From contig JAFIGE010000025.1 of NCBI GenBank assembly GCA_020831585.1, positions 1 through 46,743 on the forward strand: a stretch of 46,743 nucleotides of DNA. The letters are read 5' to 3'. The stretch is from Opitutales bacterium (lineage in GTDB: Bacteria; Verrucomicrobiota; Verrucomicrobiia; Opitutales; Oceanipulchritudinaceae). The notes under the pieces were generated by a model, which did not search any database, was not told where the DNA came from, and saw only the letters and a program-made list of their open reading frames with translations. The translations under genes and the position numbers were made by a program. This document shows positions 1 through 9,812 of this stretch, piece by piece. Each line of letters opens with the position of its first letter. Within the stretch, counting starts at the first letter, position 1.

Positions 1-144
1 GAGGAGGCACGGCCTTTCGGTCCACGCTTTGGCAAGCGTAGCTACGGGGATTCTTTGAGGGAAATCCCGTGTGGCGATGGTCACATTGATGCGGCGGGTC
101 GGCGGCCGGAAGACCACGCCCACGTGGGCAGCTTCCACCGGTGG
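1..144 (-). pseudogene. Remnant of a VLYLENF-type N-terminal module
   Basis: On the minus strand, in the same frame as and directly after the stop codon of the upstream lyase gene, the translation reads GVVFRPPTRRINVTIATRDF. This matches the stretch GAVFWGPTASVNVTIATQEF in the N-terminal module of the lyase, and GVAFWSPTSIFNVSIATQEY in the PEP-CTERM protein at 3478. No start codon is visible, and similarity fades toward the window edge. It looks like a broken third copy of this module, from a tandem duplication or a degraded gene continuing outside the window. Confidence 0.5.
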
Positions 145-3102
145 CTAGTCCGGAAGCGTATGGCGGTGACTGACCAGGGTGAGGCTGCTCATCTCCGGCT
201 GGATGTTGCCCTGCCACGTGGTGTTGAGCCGCAATTGGGCGATACCAATGGCGCGGGCATTTTCCAGAACAAGCGCGGGGTCCAGTGCCGCTCCGGCACC
301 GGAGTTGAGCGATGTCAGGTCAACGCTGCTCCAAGTGAAGTTGCTCATGTGCCAGGACCCGGGCACGGGCGTTACGGCCTGCCAACCGCCTGAGGTCGTC
401 TGTATTCCCTGGTTCGATACCGCCCACTGCAGGCCGCTGCCGTCGTCGTAGCCCAAGAGGACCCGGATGATCGGGTGACTGTTGCCGTTCCGGTGGATGC
501 CGGTAGTCGAGAGCGTGGCGTCGGTGATGTTCTCGCGGTAGGTAAACATGCGATAATGAGCCGTCGATTGGATCGAAGAATCGCCCTGGTGGTGCCCGCG
601 GGCGGTGAGCACGCTGGTTGCGAGACGGTTGCCCGGATTCATCCAGCGCCGCGTGGGTTTGTCGGACGCGTCGGAATCGGAGACGAATCCCCAGATCGAG
701 CCTGGATCGCTGCTGAAGTCCTCGTCAACGATGGTGCCCCCAGCCCCTCCTTCGTAGACGGTGAGGATCCAGGACTGTTCGCTCGTTTGACCGTTGGCCT
801 GCGCGATCAGGGTGACCGGATAGGCTCCCGGCGTAGTGGGAATGCCGGCCAGCGTGGCGGTGCCGTTGCCATTATCGGTCAAAGTCAATCCGTCGGGAGC
901 ACCGCTCACGCCGAGAAAAGTGGTGCCGCTTCTGGTCGATGCCAATGCCGTGTAAGAGAAGGGCCAATCGAGGACGGCCGCGGATGGCGGAGTGGAAAGG
1001 AAGATCGGCGGGGCCGGGGTAGCGTTGGCTGGCACCGACGACCGTGGCCGAATCAAGGTGGGAGCGGCCCAGGAGAAGTGGTGCCAGTCGTTCATGATGG
1101 GGCGTGAATCTTCCACCCAGGCGGCATAGTCGGCATCGCCGTAAATCTCGGCCATGGCTTCGAAGAGCGTGCCATAGAAGGTATCGGGCGAAGGCGGATT
1201 GACCAGACCCCATTGATGGTGCGGCCAGGATCCCGGATCGAGACAGTAGGTGAAGAGGTAGTCCAGGGCCAGGCGAAGCCCCCCGCCGCTCTCCGGCACG
1301 TAGTTGAAAAAGTCCGCCAGTTGCGCATTGTAGAGAACGTTCGCGGCCGCTGTCAGGGGAGCGAGCGAGAAGTAGGTGTACCAGAGCCCCGCTGAGCCCC
1401 GATGCACCTCCTCGGGCAAGATGCCTTCGGAGTTAATGCGTCTATCGATCTTGTTGCGCAGTTGGGTGGCGTCGGCTTCGAGGGCAAACCGCTCGCCGAG
1501 GAAGTTGTGCGCGGTGATGGCCCCGAAGATACCCCAGTCGCCCCAATTGTTGCGCCGGCCCCGGATAGCCGAGCACGAGCCCAGAAAGACGGTGCGGACC
1601 CAGCTTTCGAATTGTTGCCGGTCGGGATCGCTCCAAAGGCTGGATGACCGCATCAACTGGGCCGCGTGGAGCAGCCCGACGCCCCCGTAGGCCATCATGA
1701 GGTGGCCATCGCCCCCGGTCACACTGTGATTATTGGAGGCCCAGGCATTCAGGACTTCGAGAGCCTTGTTGCCATAGATTTCGCGGCCCGGGGAGTGATC
1801 CAACCGATAGAGGAGCGCCATGGCATAGGCTGCCCAGACGTCGCCGCCGAGGAGAAAAAAGGCATCCTGGTGGCCTTGGTTATCAACGGAAATCGCGGGC
1901 GCGTCGAAGATTGCGGGCGCTTGCGGGACATGGGCAAGGAGGGCCGGGGCCTCATCTGCGATCGCCCAAAAGGCGGCCGTGGCCTCCGGGTCTCCCCAGT
2001 CCAGATAATGAAACGTTGCCGCGATCTCCTCAGCGTCATGGAGGCCACCGGTGATCTCCTCGCCGTTGGAGACCCGCACCCGGTAGAAGACATGGCCCGT
2101 TGCCGGGCGGCCACCGTGATCAACAAAGGTTTTCAAGCCGTCGTTACCGGCCGCCATTTCGCCTACGGCATGGAACGAATGCATCCCATCGGTCGATTTG
2201 AACATCTGATAGGTGAGGCTAGCCGACGATTCAAAGCTCACGTGGACGTCGTTGCCCTGGACTTGGATGGAGAGGGTGGGCGCTGGCCCTGTGGGAGCTC
2301 CCGAAGGCTCCGAGGCTCCCAGAATGGTGTAATTGTCTATCCAGAAATTGCCGCCGCGGCGTTGATCGATGAGTATGCCGAATCCATGGACCACGCCGTC
2401 CGGCAGGGGACCTTTGTAGAAGGTGTAACCCTCGTACCCGGCGAAATTGCTGGCCGTCTTGGCGATGCCGGTGCGCGGCCAGGTGAAGGTGCGGTTGGCA
2501 TAGTCGTAAAACGGCACCCGGATCCAATTGCCCGCAGCGGAAACAGCCGTCTGTTCCCAGCGTGCCTGGAAGAAACCGTTTGGAGGTTCCCCGTTCGAGA
2601 GAGTGGCCGTATGAAAAACGATCATTGGATCCGAGACATACCAATTGTCCGTATCGCTGGCGCTTCCGCCCACTTGCACGAGCGCCCGCTTGTGGAACTC
2701 GGCCCCCTCACCGCCGGAGGGGGAGTCCACACTGTAATCCCAGGTGAACCCAAGAAGTTCACTGGACTGCAGAACTCCGGCAAATTCCTGCGTGGCGATG
2801 GTTACGTTGACGGAGGCTGTGGGGCCCCAGAAGACGGCGCCAAACTCAGCCCCCGGCACGGGGTTATTGTTCACGCCCTCCGGATTTCCCAGGGGCGAGT
2901 TGAACTGCTGGCCGTTGGGATCGGCCACCTCCCACAAGTGCGAGTCCGGATTGTCGTCCCGGAAGGCTTGCCAGCCTGTCTGTGTGGCCGGGCTGCTGAA
3001 TTCCTGAAGGTTTCTGAAGTTTTCGAGATAGAGCACGGTGTGCCCCGACAAGGCGCTGGTGGCGGTGGCTGCGACAATTAGTTGCAGGAGTTTCGAAGGC
3101 AT
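145..3102 (-). CDS. Secreted modular alginate-lyase-superfamily protein
   Basis: Exported protein of 985 residues. The order is signal peptide (about 1-24), VLYLENF module (22-262), a fibronectin-like linker, a helical alginate-lyase-type domain (about 385-685), a putative Ig domain (701-785), and a C-terminal module (789-980) that recurs in two other genes here. The lyase domain carries RRNNWGDWG and, 48 residues later, HRGSAGLWY. The Asn pair and the Arg/Tyr spaced seven apart resemble the PF05426 active site (Asn, His, Arg, Tyr), but Trp replaces the usual His, so activity is uncertain. I chose the second ATG because the signal peptide then matches the length of its relative at 4356; an ATG five codons earlier (3117) is possible. 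Unlike that relative it has no PEP-CTERM tail. Likely role: binding and cleaving an acidic polysaccharide outside the cytoplasm; substrate unknown. Confidence 0.75.
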   Translation of the reverse strand: MPSKLLQLIVAATATSALSGHTVLYLENFRNLQEFSSPATQTGWQAFRDDNPDSHLWEVADPNGQQFNSPLGNPEGVNNNPVPGAEFGAVFWGPTASVNVTIATQEFAGVLQSSELLGFTWDYSVDSPSGGEGAEFHKRALVQVGGSASDTDNWYVSDPMIVFHTATLSNGEPPNGFFQARWEQTAVSAAGNWIRVPFYDYANRTFTWPRTGIAKTASNFAGYEGYTFYKGPLPDGVVHGFGILIDQRRGGNFWIDNYTILGASEPSGAPTGPAPTLSIQVQGNDVHVSFESSASLTYQMFKSTDGMHSFHAVGEMAAGNDGLKTFVDHGGRPATGHVFYRVRVSNGEEITGGLHDAEEIAATFHYLDWGDPEATAAFWAIADEAPALLAHVPQAPAIFDAPAISVDNQGHQDAFFLLGGDVWAAYAMALLYRLDHSPGREIYGNKALEVLNAWASNNHSVTGGDGHLMMAYGGVGLLHAAQLMRSSSLWSDPDRQQFESWVRTVFLGSCSAIRGRRNNWGDWGIFGAITAHNFLGERFALEADATQLRNKIDRRINSEGILPEEVHRGSAGLWYTYFSLAPLTAAANVLYNAQLADFFNYVPESGGGLRLALDYLFTYCLDPGSWPHHQWGLVNPPSPDTFYGTLFEAMAEIYGDADYAAWVEDSRPIMNDWHHFSWAAPTLIRPRSSVPANATPAPPIFLSTPPSAAVLDWPFSYTALASTRSGTTFLGVSGAPDGLTLTDNGNGTATLAGIPTTPGAYPVTLIAQANGQTSEQSWILTVYEGGAGGTIVDEDFSSDPGSIWGFVSDSDASDKPTRRWMNPGNRLATSVLTARGHHQGDSSIQSTAHYRMFTYRENITDATLSTTGIHRNGNSHPIIRVLLGYDDGSGLQWAVSNQGIQTTSGGWQAVTPVPGSWHMSNFTWSSVDLTSLNSGAGAALDPALVLENARAIGIAQLRLNTTWQGNIQPEMSSLTLVSHRHTLPD

Positions 3103-3160
3103 GTGGTTGCTTATCATGGGGGGATTGGGATTTCGGAGAGGGAAGGCGGGGGGAAAAGAG

Positions 3161-3220
3161 GGGGCGCACGCATCTTGCGTGCAGCCGGGGCGGTGCTTTC
3201 ACGCTGGAAGCGTGAGCCCC
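3161..3220. repeat. Family B double-hairpin palindrome
   Basis: Begins GGGGC and ends GCCCC, enclosing two inner hairpins: GCACGCATCTTGCGTGC and TCACGCTGGAAGCGTGA. The same layout recurs at 4418, 16921-17170 and 42929. It is a REP-like intergenic element between minus-strand genes. Confidence 0.85.
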
Positions 3221-3269
3221 ATTGTTGGGGACGGCTCATCCAGCTGAAGCTGTCCGAAACTAATCTTTT

Positions 3270-3399
3270 AACCACTGATGCACACCGATGAACACTGATT
3301 TCAGGGACTTCCCCAATCGGGCGGATTTACCTTTCGAGGGAAGCCGGATATTTCCGGAAGCTATTTATTATCAGTGGCTATCAGTGCATATCAGTGGTT
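3270..3399. repeat. CACTGAT-type inverted repeat
   Basis: AACCACTGATGCACAC on the left faces TGCATATCAGTGGTT on the right about 100 bases later, with extra ACTGAT/ATCAGT copies inside. A related stretch (CCACTGATACACAT) lies at 11483, where it overlaps the start region of a PEP-CTERM gene. No gene is visible in 3221-3477. Confidence 0.6.
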
Positions 3400-3477
3400 C
3401 AACTGCGGAATGTAGGGCCGTCCGAGCGAAGGACGGGGCGAAACGAAAAGGGGCCGGTTTCCGCCGCCCCTCGCTCC

Positions 3478-4356
3478 TTACCGACTGCGGCGGCGGCGCA
3501 GCCAGACCAGCCCCAACGCGGACAAACCGGCCAGCAGGGCGAACGCCCGTGGCTCGGGGATCTCCGTGATGGTGTAGTTGTCCATCCAGAAATTCGGGCC
3601 CACCCGGTGGTCCATGTGGATGCCAAAGCCATGGACAATGCCGTCCGGCAGAGGTCCGCTGGAGAATGTGTAGTCCGCGAAACCGACGAAGTCCGCTTCC
3701 GTCTTGGGATTGGCCGAGGATGGCCAGGCCATGGCTTGATTGGCGTAGTCGAAGAAGGGCATCCGGATCCAGTTGCCGGAGGCTTGGACCGTGGCCGTTT
3801 CCCAGAGCCCGACGTTGAAACCTTCACCGCCTCCGGCGTCGAAAGCTGTCGTGTCGACAACGATGTAGGGGTCGGACACATACCAGTTATCCGTGTCGGA
3901 GGCACTGCCGCCCACCTGAACGAGCGCACGTTTGAGAAGGTCGCCCTGAAGGCTGCTCGGGGCATCGAGACTGAAATCCCAGGAGAAGGAGCCAATTTGT
4001 GAGGACTGGATGTTGCCGGCATACTCCTGCGTCGCAATGGACACATTGAAAATCGATGTGGGCGACCAGAAGGCAACCCCCACCTCGGCGCCGGGAACGG
4101 GGTTGTTGTTGACCCCGGCAGGGTTGCCGAGCGGTGAGTTGCGGCGCGCACCATCGGGATCGGCCAGTTCGGCAAGGTTCCATGCCGGTCCCGGAGTGCC
4201 CCCGATCCAGAAACCTTTCCACCCCACGGCGGTGGCCGGTCGGTTAAATTCAGCCAGATTGCTGAAGTTTTCGAGGTAAAGAACGGATTGAGCCGACAAG
4301 GTGCATGTCGCCGCCGCACCCAGGATTACTTGAACGATAGTCTGTGTTTTTTTCAT
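3478..4356 (-). CDS. PEP-CTERM protein with VLYLENF module
   Basis: Exported protein of 292 residues. Signal peptide about 1-23, then a single module (residues 24-265) closely similar to the N-terminal module of the lyase at 145-3102; both contain NSPLGNP.GVNNNPVPGAE, RALVQVGGSASDTDNWYVSD and GPLPDG.VHGFGI. It ends in a canonical PEP-CTERM tail: EIPEPRAFALL, a hydrophobic helix and RRRRSR. That tail is the sorting signal recognised by exosortase, so the protein is probably processed and anchored or released at the outer envelope. The ATG at 4356 was chosen because the signal peptide begins there; the open frame extends 20 codons upstream. No exosortase is encoded in the window. The module may bind carbohydrate, an inference from its fusion to a lyase. 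Confidence 0.85.
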   Translation of the reverse strand: MKKTQTIVQVILGAAATCTLSAQSVLYLENFSNLAEFNRPATAVGWKGFWIGGTPGPAWNLAELADPDGARRNSPLGNPAGVNNNPVPGAEVGVAFWSPTSIFNVSIATQEYAGNIQSSQIGSFSWDFSLDAPSSLQGDLLKRALVQVGGSASDTDNWYVSDPYIVVDTTAFDAGGGEGFNVGLWETATVQASGNWIRMPFFDYANQAMAWPSSANPKTEADFVGFADYTFSSGPLPDGIVHGFGIHMDHRVGPNFWMDNYTITEIPEPRAFALLAGLSALGLVWLRRRRSR

Positions 4357-4417
4357 GGTGATCAGTTTTGGTGTTTGATGGGAAAAATCATGGCCGGGGC
4401 CATCGAGCGGGGCCAAT

Positions 4418-4474
4418 GGGGTGCACGCATCCTGCGTGCAGCAGGCGATGCTTCACCCTGGAAGCGTGAGCCCC
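4418..4474. repeat. Family B double-hairpin palindrome
   Basis: GGGG...CCCC outer arms enclose TGCACGCATCCTGCGTGCA and an imperfect TTCACCCTGGAAGCGTGA hairpin. It lies just upstream of the PEP-CTERM gene at 4356 and downstream of the large gene ending at 4507. Confidence 0.8.
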
Positions 4475-4506
4475 CTCTTCCTGCGAAATGCGCATGGTTG
4501 TGAGCT

Positions 4507-7500
4507 TTACCATCCATACGTATAGTTGATGCGGAAAAAGCGGGGCTGCCCGACACTGAGAGTCTCCTCGTGCGACATCATTTCGCTGGCCCCGGGGCGC
4601 ATGGGGCCAAGGTCGGACCAGTTTTGCAGGTCATCTGAAACCTGCAACTGGTATTGGATACCCGGATACCCGAACCATTCCATGCGCAGGCCGCCGGGAA
4701 CCTGCGTCAGGCTCATGTTGTAGAACGGGGGGTGCGGGTCGAAGGGGGCGTCCGTATCATCAATCTGCAGGAGGAAGGTGTAGTAGGCCGGGCCTACCTC
4801 ATCCGTGGAGGCTTGCAGGCGGATCAGGAGATCTTCCGAGGTCCCGGCAGGCGGGGTGCCGACCAATTGCGCCATGCCGCCGCCGAGGTTTTCCAGCGTC
4901 AGCCAGGCGGGCAATGGATCGACCACATCCCAGGTGACCCCGTAACCATTCGGACAGGTCGCGGAAAGCATGTGACTGAACTCCCCGCCCGCTGGAACGA
5001 CGCCCGTGAAGGGTGCCGAGGTCACTTCGGGGAAAGCCTCGTGCGGGGCATACAGTTCCAGCGAGGGCATTTGCAGCCCACTTTGGTTCAACCAGGTGCC
5101 TTCGATGCGGCTGTAGACACCAAAACTGACCGCGTTGCCCAGCACATCGGCGGTGAGGACCGGATCGCCCCGTCCCGTAAACGGGTTATCCCAATCCAGG
5201 GCGCGCCAATTGAAGTTATTCAGAGCCCAACTCCGGCGCGCCGCCACGACACCGCCCCCCGTGATGCGTTGGATGACATTGGTGGACGTGATCGCCCACC
5301 GCGTTTCCCCGTCGACCTCGTATCCGATCAGAAACCCATTGACGTTTGATAAGTTGTTTAGATTCGCATAGAGGCCGTCACTGAAGACCATCGCGCCGCT
5401 CAGACTCCCGCGATCAAAGTTCTTCCAAACCTTGTGCATGTGAAAGTGATTGTCGCCGTTATGGCTGGGGACGACCCGCAACACGCCTGGCTCATCCAAA
5501 CCGGTGGTGTCGAGGTTGTTCTGCCCGCTGGCGGACCAGGTGAAGTTGGAGGCCCGTCCGGCTTGGTCAAAACCGCGCGTGTTCCACTGCGAAACCGTGT
5601 TCGTGGCGAAATCGTCCCAGATGAGCGTGGGACCCAGGCTCCCGGGCACCCGCACGGAGATGTCCACCGTGGTGGAATCCGTTCCGCCGCGGTCGTCGGT
5701 AACGGTGAGCTGGACCGTGTATTTGCCCGGTTCCGTGAAGATAAAGGAAACGACTGGCCCGCTGGCCGTGCTGCCTTCGCCGAAGCTCCAGTCATAGGCG
5801 GTGATCACCCCGTCGGGATCGCTGGAAAGATTGCCGTCGAAGAACACTTCGAGCGGTGCAAAACCGTCTGTGATGGAGGGTAGAAGAGCGGCCGTGGGGA
5901 GAATGTTCGGGGGCATCTCCTCGACCTCAAGGGTGAAGGCATGCGTTGTCTCCCGCACTCCATCGGAAGCCACCAGGGTCAGCGCATACGAACCTTCAGC
6001 TTCCGGGGCTGTCCCTGCAAACTGACCAAAGCCGTTGCCAAAATCATAGAAGTCCAACCACGCGGGCAAGTCCAGGACCGTGAGCTGAAGCAGCGAACTG
6101 TCGATACTGGAAACGGCCCGCACGGGGTGGTTGTAGTGACCGCCCACATACACGCTGGAGGGCGGCAAAACAGTGAAAACGGGTGCTTCGGAGGCGACGA
6201 CCGAGATGGCGAAGGATTGCCAGGACTGGGCTCCGGCGCTGTTGGTCGCGACCAGCGTAACCCAGTTCATCCCCGCATCCGCCTCGTCTGGAGTTCCTGA
6301 AAGGATGTGGACACCTCCGTTTTCCGACAAACTCAACCAACCCGGAGCCGATCCGGCAAACGTTACCGCCACCGGCAAATCCGCCGGATCATCCAGTGCG
6401 ATTGCATAGCTGTAGAGTTCATCGATAACGGCTGCGGTCGGGGGCACGGAAGTGAACACGGCAGGCTTGTCAGGAAGTGTTTCGCGATGGCTGACCAGTG
6501 TCAGGCTGCTGATCTCCGCCTGGCTCTCGGCCTGCCAGGATGCGGTCAAGCCAACGTGGGCCACGCCGATGGCGCGGGCATTTTCAAGAACCAGCGCCGA
6601 ACTCAATCCCGCGCCGACTCCGCCATTGAGATTGTCCAGATTCACGCTGCTCCAGGTGAAGTTGCCCATGTTCCAGGCCCCGGGCACGGGCGTGACGGCC
6701 GTCCAACCGCCCGAAGTAGTGTGTATCCCCTCGTTAGATACAGCCCACTGCAGGCCGCTGCCGTCGTCATAGCCCACGAGGGCGCGGACGATCGCGTGAT
6801 CGTTGCCGGGCCTGTGAATGCCAGTGGTCGAGAGCGTGGCATCGGTGATGTTTTCGCGAAACGGGAACGAATAATAGTGGGCCACCGATTGAGTCGAAAC
6901 TGCCTGCTGATGGAATCCGCGGGAACCGATGGTGCTCAATGTGGTGAGCCTTCTTCCACTATTCAGGTAGCGAAAGGTCGGCTTTCCGGCTGCGTTGGAG
7001 TCGGAGACGAAATTCCACTCAGCCGGGTAATCGATGAAAGGATCGTCCAGCAGAACACCGCCGACGCCCCCGTCATACACCGTCAGCACCCAGGACTGTT
7101 CCTTCGTGACCCCATTGGCCTCAACGAGCAGGGTCACCCGATACGTTCCGGAGGCGGTGGCTGCTCCCGCCAGCGTGGCAGAGCCATCGCCGTTATCGGT
7201 CAAGACCAAGCCGGCCGGTGCCCCGCTGACACTCACGAAGGTGCTGGCACTGCCGGTCGAAACCGTGGCGGTGTAGGAGAAGGGCCAATCCTTCACCGCA
7301 ATGGAGGGGGGGCTTGTCTCGAAACGGGGCAGGAGCGTGGGTGATCCACTGGTCACATATATCCGGGTTTGGCTTGTGTCCGATAGCCCCAGGCTGTCCG
7401 TCACGGTCAGGCTGATGTTGTAGGCCCCCTCGGGAAGGTTCAGCGATGCGGTCGCCTGGTGGGAAAGAATCCGGTCGGTATCCAAATCCCTCCAGGTCCA

Positions 7501-9288
7501 GGAGGTCAGGTAGCCCTCCAGTGAGAAGGAGCGGGAGCCGTCCAATACAACCGGGCTTGCCGGGTCGTTGACCTCGTCCGCATCAATGAGCGCGCGCACC
7601 TGCGCGTCCTCGCCCTGGACAAAGGCGAACCATCCGTTGGTTCCGTCATCCGGCCCCAGGCGACTGGACTGGACGGGGTTCACCAGGTGTACTCTGTTGA
7701 CCACGGGATTGGGATTGGGTCCGGTCCAGCCGCCCCAAACGAAGTTTGCCGTCTGTTGCGTATCAAGTGTGCGCACGGCGAGGGCGCGCCCCTGCCCGCC
7801 GGCCACCCGTGTGGAATAGAGGCGGGTGCGGAAATCCGGACTGTAAACCAGCAGATAGGCACCGCCGGTGTAGAATGGATCGTCATCCTGGAACGGGTCA
7901 AAGGCAACTTCGCCCGCCCGGGGAATGGAGAAATTGGGAAAAGTGTTATTCGGCAGGTAGAAACCGAAGAAGGAACGGCCCGTGATGTAGACACGGCCTG
8001 TTTCATCCGCATCCAAAGCACCCCCACGCATGTGGATGGTGTTGTCGGTGGTGCCGCTGCTGCTCCGCCGGTTGGTGAATCCAAGGGTGCGCAACCAGGT
8101 CACGGAGTCATCGTGCAGCTCATAGACGCTGACTGAGATCTTCGGCACCGTACTGGTGTTCGCAAAAAGATCGAAGGTGCCGTCGGTGATGGTCCAGGGG
8201 GCGCTGACACCCAGATCCTGACTACTATAGCGCAGAGGTGTGTTCCCCCCGTCCGGCTCCGAACCGATGTAGAGCTTGCCATCCTGCCCCACCGTGACCC
8301 GGTAGGAGCGCGTGTCGGCCATGTTGTTATTGAAGGTCTTGGGCATGCCGAGAAGGTATTGATACCAACCGGTCACGGTTCCCTCGGCGGCTTCCCTCGC
8401 ATCAATTTCTTCCTGGGTGTAGAGGTTGGAAGGGGCGGTGGAAAAGGGATAGTTGATCCAGCGCGGATTCGGGATGCGGGCATCCTTGTCGAGCCACACA
8501 TCTCTGCTCCAACCGTGCAGCCGCCACTTCATGGGCACGCCGGGTTGACCGTAGTTGAAAGGGACACCGGTGGTGAAGGGAACGTCCACGGGCGTGTCAA
8601 TGCGTCCATTGTAGCCGCGGCTGTAGGGACCGTTGTAGGTGAAAAAGTTATACCAGCCCGTGAAGATCAGCGTTTGTGTGCGGCTGTCCACGGCCACATC
8701 GAGCAGGTTGCCGCCCACGCCAAAGGAGGTCAGGGGGTCGCCATTGGGGGCGAAGAGGTGGACCGTTCCAGCCCCGGGATTGTTGTCGCGGGTATTGCCA
8801 TCCGTGACTACGACCGCGCAATGGCCATCGTCCCCCGCGTCCACCCGCCACACCATGCTCCCCGCCAAACGGGTCCACAGCACCTCATCCGCCGTGGGGT
8901 TCAGCTTCATCAAGCCAAAGGTGCCGGCGGCGACGTAAAGGTTGTCATACTGGTCGGAACTGAGGTCGTGCACCACCTCCGATAGATGCGTCACCGACAA
9001 AATGCTTCTTCCGTCGGCACTCAGCCGGACAATCGCCCCATTGCTCCCCAAGCCAATCGTGGTCGTCACCGGTGCCGCCGGTTGGGCAAAGGCCAGATTG
9101 GTCGCCAGCACAATTGTCCCATCCGATAGAATGACGGATCCCGCCACACGGGAACTGTTATCGGAACCCCCCAGATAGGAAGACGCGTGGATATCGAACT
9201 GCGCGCTGAGGCCGGTGGCGGCGGCAAGGAAACTCGTGAGGGCCAGAAGTAGGAGGTTGCGGGGGCTCGGGGAGAAACAGGTTTTCAT
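4507..9288 (-). CDS. Large secreted propeller / PKD / Ig adhesin-like protein
   Basis: Exported protein of 1593 residues. Signal peptide 1-30; a propeller-like N-terminal half (about 31-550) with repeated DGTIVLA, DNLYVA and GKLYIG strands; PKD domain 553-648; putative Ig (He_PIG-type) domains at 652-738, 942-1032, 1033-1124 and 1420-1512; a second PKD at 1130-1214 containing YDWSFGEG; and a C-terminal LQVSDDLQNW-type domain from about 1515. Residues 745-940 repeat the module also found at the C-terminus of the lyase (145-3102) and as the whole body of the PEP-CTERM protein at 13623. A more diverged copy spans about 1222-1415. The N-terminal half is paralogous to the protein at 36358-40029. 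No catalytic motif was seen. A role in surface binding or glycan capture is inferred from the domains. Confidence 0.8.
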   Translation of the reverse strand: MKTCFSPSPRNLLLLALTSFLAAATGLSAQFDIHASSYLGGSDNSSRVAGSVILSDGTIVLATNLAFAQPAAPVTTTIGLGSNGAIVRLSADGRSILSVTHLSEVVHDLSSDQYDNLYVAAGTFGLMKLNPTADEVLWTRLAGSMVWRVDAGDDGHCAVVVTDGNTRDNNPGAGTVHLFAPNGDPLTSFGVGGNLLDVAVDSRTQTLIFTGWYNFFTYNGPYSRGYNGRIDTPVDVPFTTGVPFNYGQPGVPMKWRLHGWSRDVWLDKDARIPNPRWINYPFSTAPSNLYTQEEIDAREAAEGTVTGWYQYLLGMPKTFNNNMADTRSYRVTVGQDGKLYIGSEPDGGNTPLRYSSQDLGVSAPWTITDGTFDLFANTSTVPKISVSVYELHDDSVTWLRTLGFTNRRSSSGTTDNTIHMRGGALDADETGRVYITGRSFFGFYLPNNTFPNFSIPRAGEVAFDPFQDDDPFYTGGAYLLVYSPDFRTRLYSTRVAGGQGRALAVRTLDTQQTANFVWGGWTGPNPNPVVNRVHLVNPVQSSRLGPDDGTNGWFAFVQGEDAQVRALIDADEVNDPASPVVLDGSRSFSLEGYLTSWTWRDLDTDRILSHQATASLNLPEGAYNISLTVTDSLGLSDTSQTRIYVTSGSPTLLPRFETSPPSIAVKDWPFSYTATVSTGSASTFVSVSGAPAGLVLTDNGDGSATLAGAATASGTYRVTLLVEANGVTKEQSWVLTVYDGGVGGVLLDDPFIDYPAEWNFVSDSNAAGKPTFRYLNSGRRLTTLSTIGSRGFHQQAVSTQSVAHYYSFPFRENITDATLSTTGIHRPGNDHAIVRALVGYDDGSGLQWAVSNEGIHTTSGGWTAVTPVPGAWNMGNFTWSSVNLDNLNGGVGAGLSSALVLENARAIGVAHVGLTASWQAESQAEISSLTLVSHRETLPDKPAVFTSVPPTAAVIDELYSYAIALDDPADLPVAVTFAGSAPGWLSLSENGGVHILSGTPDEADAGMNWVTLVATNSAGAQSWQSFAISVVASEAPVFTVLPPSSVYVGGHYNHPVRAVSSIDSSLLQLTVLDLPAWLDFYDFGNGFGQFAGTAPEAEGSYALTLVASDGVRETTHAFTLEVEEMPPNILPTAALLPSITDGFAPLEVFFDGNLSSDPDGVITAYDWSFGEGSTASGPVVSFIFTEPGKYTVQLTVTDDRGGTDSTTVDISVRVPGSLGPTLIWDDFATNTVSQWNTRGFDQAGRASNFTWSASGQNNLDTTGLDEPGVLRVVPSHNGDNHFHMHKVWKNFDRGSLSGAMVFSDGLYANLNNLSNVNGFLIGYEVDGETRWAITSTNVIQRITGGGVVAARRSWALNNFNWRALDWDNPFTGRGDPVLTADVLGNAVSFGVYSRIEGTWLNQSGLQMPSLELYAPHEAFPEVTSAPFTGVVPAGGEFSHMLSATCPNGYGVTWDVVDPLPAWLTLENLGGGMAQLVGTPPAGTSEDLLIRLQASTDEVGPAYYTFLLQIDDTDAPFDPHPPFYNMSLTQVPGGLRMEWFGYPGIQYQLQVSDDLQNWSDLGPMRPGASEMMSHEETLSVGQPRFFRINYTYGW

Positions 9289-9449
9289 TGTTGAGGGTAA
9301 TGGGTGGACGAAAAATCGCCTCCCCGTCCGTCGGCGCGGCGCTATTCAAGCCGCGCACCGCAGAGTCGGAGGAGGAAACAGGGTAGGAGATATTGTGCCT
9401 AAAATCATCCTCCCGGTCTACCCTGAATTGGGCTTTATATTTTGCTTTT

Positions 9450-9640
9450 TGCGCCAACGTGCTCGGCAGCAAGCTGCCTTCGCGGAAAGCGGCAGTCCCG
9501 TCCAAACGGGACCGCAGTTCAAAGACGGCTTGCACCGGCGGGGCGGAAGTCGTGCGGAGCACCTTGGACTGCGGCAAGCTCTTGCCGCTTTTTCCAGCCG
9601 CAGCCTGCTGCGGCGTTTTCGGCTGGCCGCAGGCCGGTGA
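9450..9640. repeat. Cluster of short perfect hairpins (family G)
   Basis: The stretch between 9289 and 9710 has no convincing gene. It holds successive palindromes: GGCAGCAAGCTGCC, GTCCCGTCCAAACGGGAC, GCGGCAAGCTCTTGCCGC (9571-9588) and GCCGCAGCCTGCTGCGGC (9598-9615). They look like remains of one or more REP-type elements. Open frames across them are by-products of the palindromes. Confidence 0.6.
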
Positions 9641-9710
9641 CTGACGGCCCAAATCCTTTGCCACGGGGGCTAGCGCCGACGCCTTCCGCATCGCCCCGAC
9701 CTGGCTTTGA

Positions 9711-9812
9711 TCACCCCCGGTATTCGAGCACCGTCAACCCGGGGATACGCCGGAATTCGAGCACATTTTGAAGGTCGATCAGGAAGGTCGTGTCGAGGGC
9801 GATGCGTTCCAT
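9711..9812 (-). pseudogene. VapC-type PIN toxin reduced to head plus tail
   Basis: A 33-codon frame reads MERIALDTTFLIDLQ, the usual start of a VapC-type PIN toxin with its first catalytic Asp, then directly NVLEFRRIPGLTVLEY, which resembles the usual VapC C-terminus. The roughly 100 residues between, including the other acidic catalytic residues, are missing, yet the frame and stop codon are kept. This is best read as an in-frame internal deletion. A possible antitoxin frame lies just upstream (9979-9779, ending PPADPWNAS...) but is not convincing. Confidence 0.55.

Noticed and set aside
1666-3081. 471-codon open frame on the plus strand
   Set aside because: Antisense to the lyase gene; no signal peptide, motif or plausible composition. 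High GC keeps shadow frames open.
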